The translations under genes were made by a program, and so were the position numbers. From Gammaproteobacteria bacterium (GTDB lineage Bacteria > Pseudomonadota > Gammaproteobacteria > Chromatiales > Chromatiaceae): DNA of 6,910 nucleotides. How positions within the stretch are numbered: the stretch's first letter is position 1; each line of letters opens with the position of its first letter. Where the stretch lies: positions 1 to 6,910 of the forward strand of contig VMDJ01000079.1 of the NCBI GenBank assembly GCA_008080925.1. Reading direction: 5' to 3'. The notes under the pieces are model-generated. The model saw only the letters and a list, made by a program, of their open reading frames with translations. It searched no databases and was not told where the DNA came from. This document shows positions 5,671 through 6,910 of the stretch, piece after piece.

Positions 5671-6467
5671 ACCACACCTTACCCGAACAGATCACTTTTT
5701 ATGGCCGCGATGACTTTGGCGTCGTACAAGTCCGCGCTAAAGATCATCAACGCTGGCTAACCTTTGGTAACGATGTCGAGCAAAGCTGTATCGATATCCG
5801 CCACACCTACTCGCCCGTGCACGTCTATCTGCATGGCATGCTTATCGCACCACTAACACTGACTTCACCAAAACAGCTCGCCATTTTAGGTTTAGGAGGT
5901 GGCACACTCGCCAACGCCCTTAATCAGCTATTTCCCGACAGCTTGATTGATGGTGTTGATCACCGCCAGTTGGTTATTGATGCCGCTTTATCGGCTTGCG
6001 GCCTAGAGCTACATGACAAACTCACCCTGCACTGCGCTGATGCAAATGACTTTATCGAACAAAGCCAGACATCGTACGACGTGATCTTTACCGACCTCTA
6101 TGAGGCGAATGGCGCACACGAGCTACAAACACAACAAGCTTTTATGGCCACCTGCGCTGAGAAGCTCAGCAATCAAGGTGTACTCGTAGCCAATCAATGG
6201 GCGAGTGAATTTCGCGACAGCCAAAAAGCACATGCGGCACTCAATGCTGTCTTTGGTGATGAGGTAATTTATTTGCAAGTCGCTGGTGGCAACACGATCG
6301 CCTTTGCTTACAAAAACGCATTACCTGACTTAAAGCGCGATAACTTTTACGAGCATGCACAAACAGCAGGACTTAAGATTCATTGCGATCTACAACGCCA
6401 AGCACGCGCCTTTTGGCGACAGAATGCAGAAGCGTTACAAACAGGACGTTATCGTAAACGCGCTTAA
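5667..6467 (+). CDS. Spermidine-synthase-like SAM-binding protein
   Basis: A 266-residue Rossmann-fold protein of the spermidine synthase/SAM-dependent methyltransferase superfamily. Visible elements are the glycine loop LAILGLGGGTLANAL (about 71-85), acidic Asp98 at the end of strand 2 (DGVDHRQLVIDAA), CADANDFIE with Asp125 (adenine-side contact), and YDVIFTDLYEA (137-147) in place of the aminopropyltransferase D-S-S/T-D-P motif. The missing second Asp and Pro argue against a true putrescine aminopropyltransferase; a methyltransferase or undefined SAM enzyme is likelier. No partner such as speD is in the window. The GTG start lies inside the GTGA overlap with the DUF302 stop; the next in-frame ATG lies well downstream (residue 58), which supports the GTG. 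The stop overlaps the convergent downstream gene's stop. Confidence 0.85.
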   Translation: MNHTLPEQITFYGRDDFGVVQVRAKDHQRWLTFGNDVEQSCIDIRHTYSPVHVYLHGMLIAPLTLTSPKQLAILGLGGGTLANALNQLFPDSLIDGVDHRQLVIDAALSACGLELHDKLTLHCADANDFIEQSQTSYDVIFTDLYEANGAHELQTQQAFMATCAEKLSNQGVLVANQWASEFRDSQKAHAALNAVFGDEVIYLQVAGGNTIAFAYKNALPDLKRDNFYEHAQTAGLKIHCDLQRQARAFWRQNAEALQTGRYRKRA

Positions 6468-6910
6468 TCGCTTGTTTTACTCAGCAGTCGCACCTGGGTT
6501 TTATCCAAACTCACCAAACGCTTTTTATATAAACGACCTAAGGCACGCTTAAAGTTAGCTTTGCTTGCATTAAAGGTGTCGTAGATAACATTCGGCGGAC
6601 TTTTATCAGTAATGTGCGAGACACCATCATGCGCTTTGAGATATGCCATGATTTTTTCTTCAAGCTCATCACGCACATCTTGATTCGATGCGGCGATCGA
6701 CAGATCAATACGACCATCTTCACGAATCTGTTTAATGAACACTTTGAGCTCATGGCCAAACCGCATCGGTTTAAACACTTCGTTTTTATACAGAAGGCCA
6801 ATGTGCGTGTTATTTAAGATAATTTTATAACCTAGCTCGGTTTGCGCGGCGACCATACCTTTTACCGCATCACCTTCTTGAAACACATTACGACCATCTT
6901 CACTTAAGTG
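6464..6910 (-). CDS. S1-domain/winged-helix RNA-binding protein, CvfB/YitL family, C-terminal part
   Basis: The last 148 residues of a protein whose 5' end lies beyond the right edge. An S1-type OB-fold segment is seen first (GDAVKGMVAAQTELGYKI, then IGLLYKNEVF and IRFGHEL-like PMRFGHELKVFIKQIREDG with RIDLSI), followed by a winged-helix-like C-terminus (ELEEKIMAYLKAH, then ITDKSPPNVIYDTFNASKA and FKRALGRLYKKRLVSL). This order is that of CvfB/YitL proteins, cytoplasmic RNA-binding regulators in other bacteria; the target here is unknown. The frame stays open upstream of the GTG at 6886 and reads HLSEDGRN into the edge, which continues a domain boundary naturally, so that GTG is not the start. 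Converges on the SAM-enzyme gene with a 4-base stop overlap. Confidence 0.88.
   Translation of the reverse strand, partial: HLSEDGRNVFQEGDAVKGMVAAQTELGYKIILNNTHIGLLYKNEVFKPMRFGHELKVFIKQIREDGRIDLSIAASNQDVRDELEEKIMAYLKAHDGVSHITDKSPPNVIYDTFNASKANFKRALGRLYKKRLVSLDKTQVRLLSKTSD

Noticed and set aside
5667..6467. Assignment as spermidine synthase speE
   Set aside because: The D-S-S/T-D-P active-site motif is replaced by TDLYEA, and no polyamine genes lie nearby in the window.
6884..6886. GTG as start codon of the CvfB-like gene
   Set aside because: The frame remains open to the window edge with sensible sequence (HLSEDGRN) and the family is longer at the N-terminus, so the gene is 5'-truncated by the window.

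Overview
The window looks like chromosomal DNA of a gammaproteobacterium of moderate GC content. The IlvD, ArgE and ArgA proteins closely resemble the enterobacterial and pseudomonad forms, and ArgA is the classical two-domain N-acetylglutamate synthase that goes with the linear ArgA/ArgE arginine route. A secreted protein rich in Gly, Pro, Asn and aromatic residues, resembling sulfur globule proteins, hints at a sulfur-oxidising lineage. That hint is inference only. No mobile element, tRNA, rRNA or CRISPR array is visible, and no gene-free stretch exceeds 300 bases.

Layout. Positions 1-848 (minus) hold the N-terminal half of ilvD, which runs off the left edge. A 127-base divergent intergenic region carries a candidate ilvD promoter and, facing the other way, a palindrome-embedded -10 box for a TetR-family regulator gene (976-1566). 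That gene is followed after 9 bases by argE (1576-2721) and then argA (2783-4090), all on the plus strand. Two hairpin terminators follow argA. The second is a perfect bidirectional one that also serves the convergent gene at 4174-5127 (minus), which encodes the secreted low-complexity protein. A second divergent intergenic region (5128-5280) contains two inverted repeats. To its right are a DUF302 protein gene (5281-5670) and, overlapping it by 4 bases, a spermidine-synthase-like SAM-binding protein gene (5667-6467). The latter ends inside the stop codon of a convergent gene for an S1/winged-helix RNA-binding protein of the CvfB/YitL type, which runs off the right edge.

How the genes work together. 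ArgA makes N-acetylglutamate, the first step of arginine synthesis, and ArgE removes the acetyl group from N-acetylornithine later in the same pathway. IlvD serves valine, isoleucine and leucine (and pantothenate) synthesis. The TetR regulator lies between them, probably represses itself, and could influence either side; its ligand cannot be read from the sequence. The secreted protein and the DUF302/SAM-enzyme pair share a divergent control region. The protein with the 17-residue Gly-Pro-Phe repeats is the least understood and most interesting element here.
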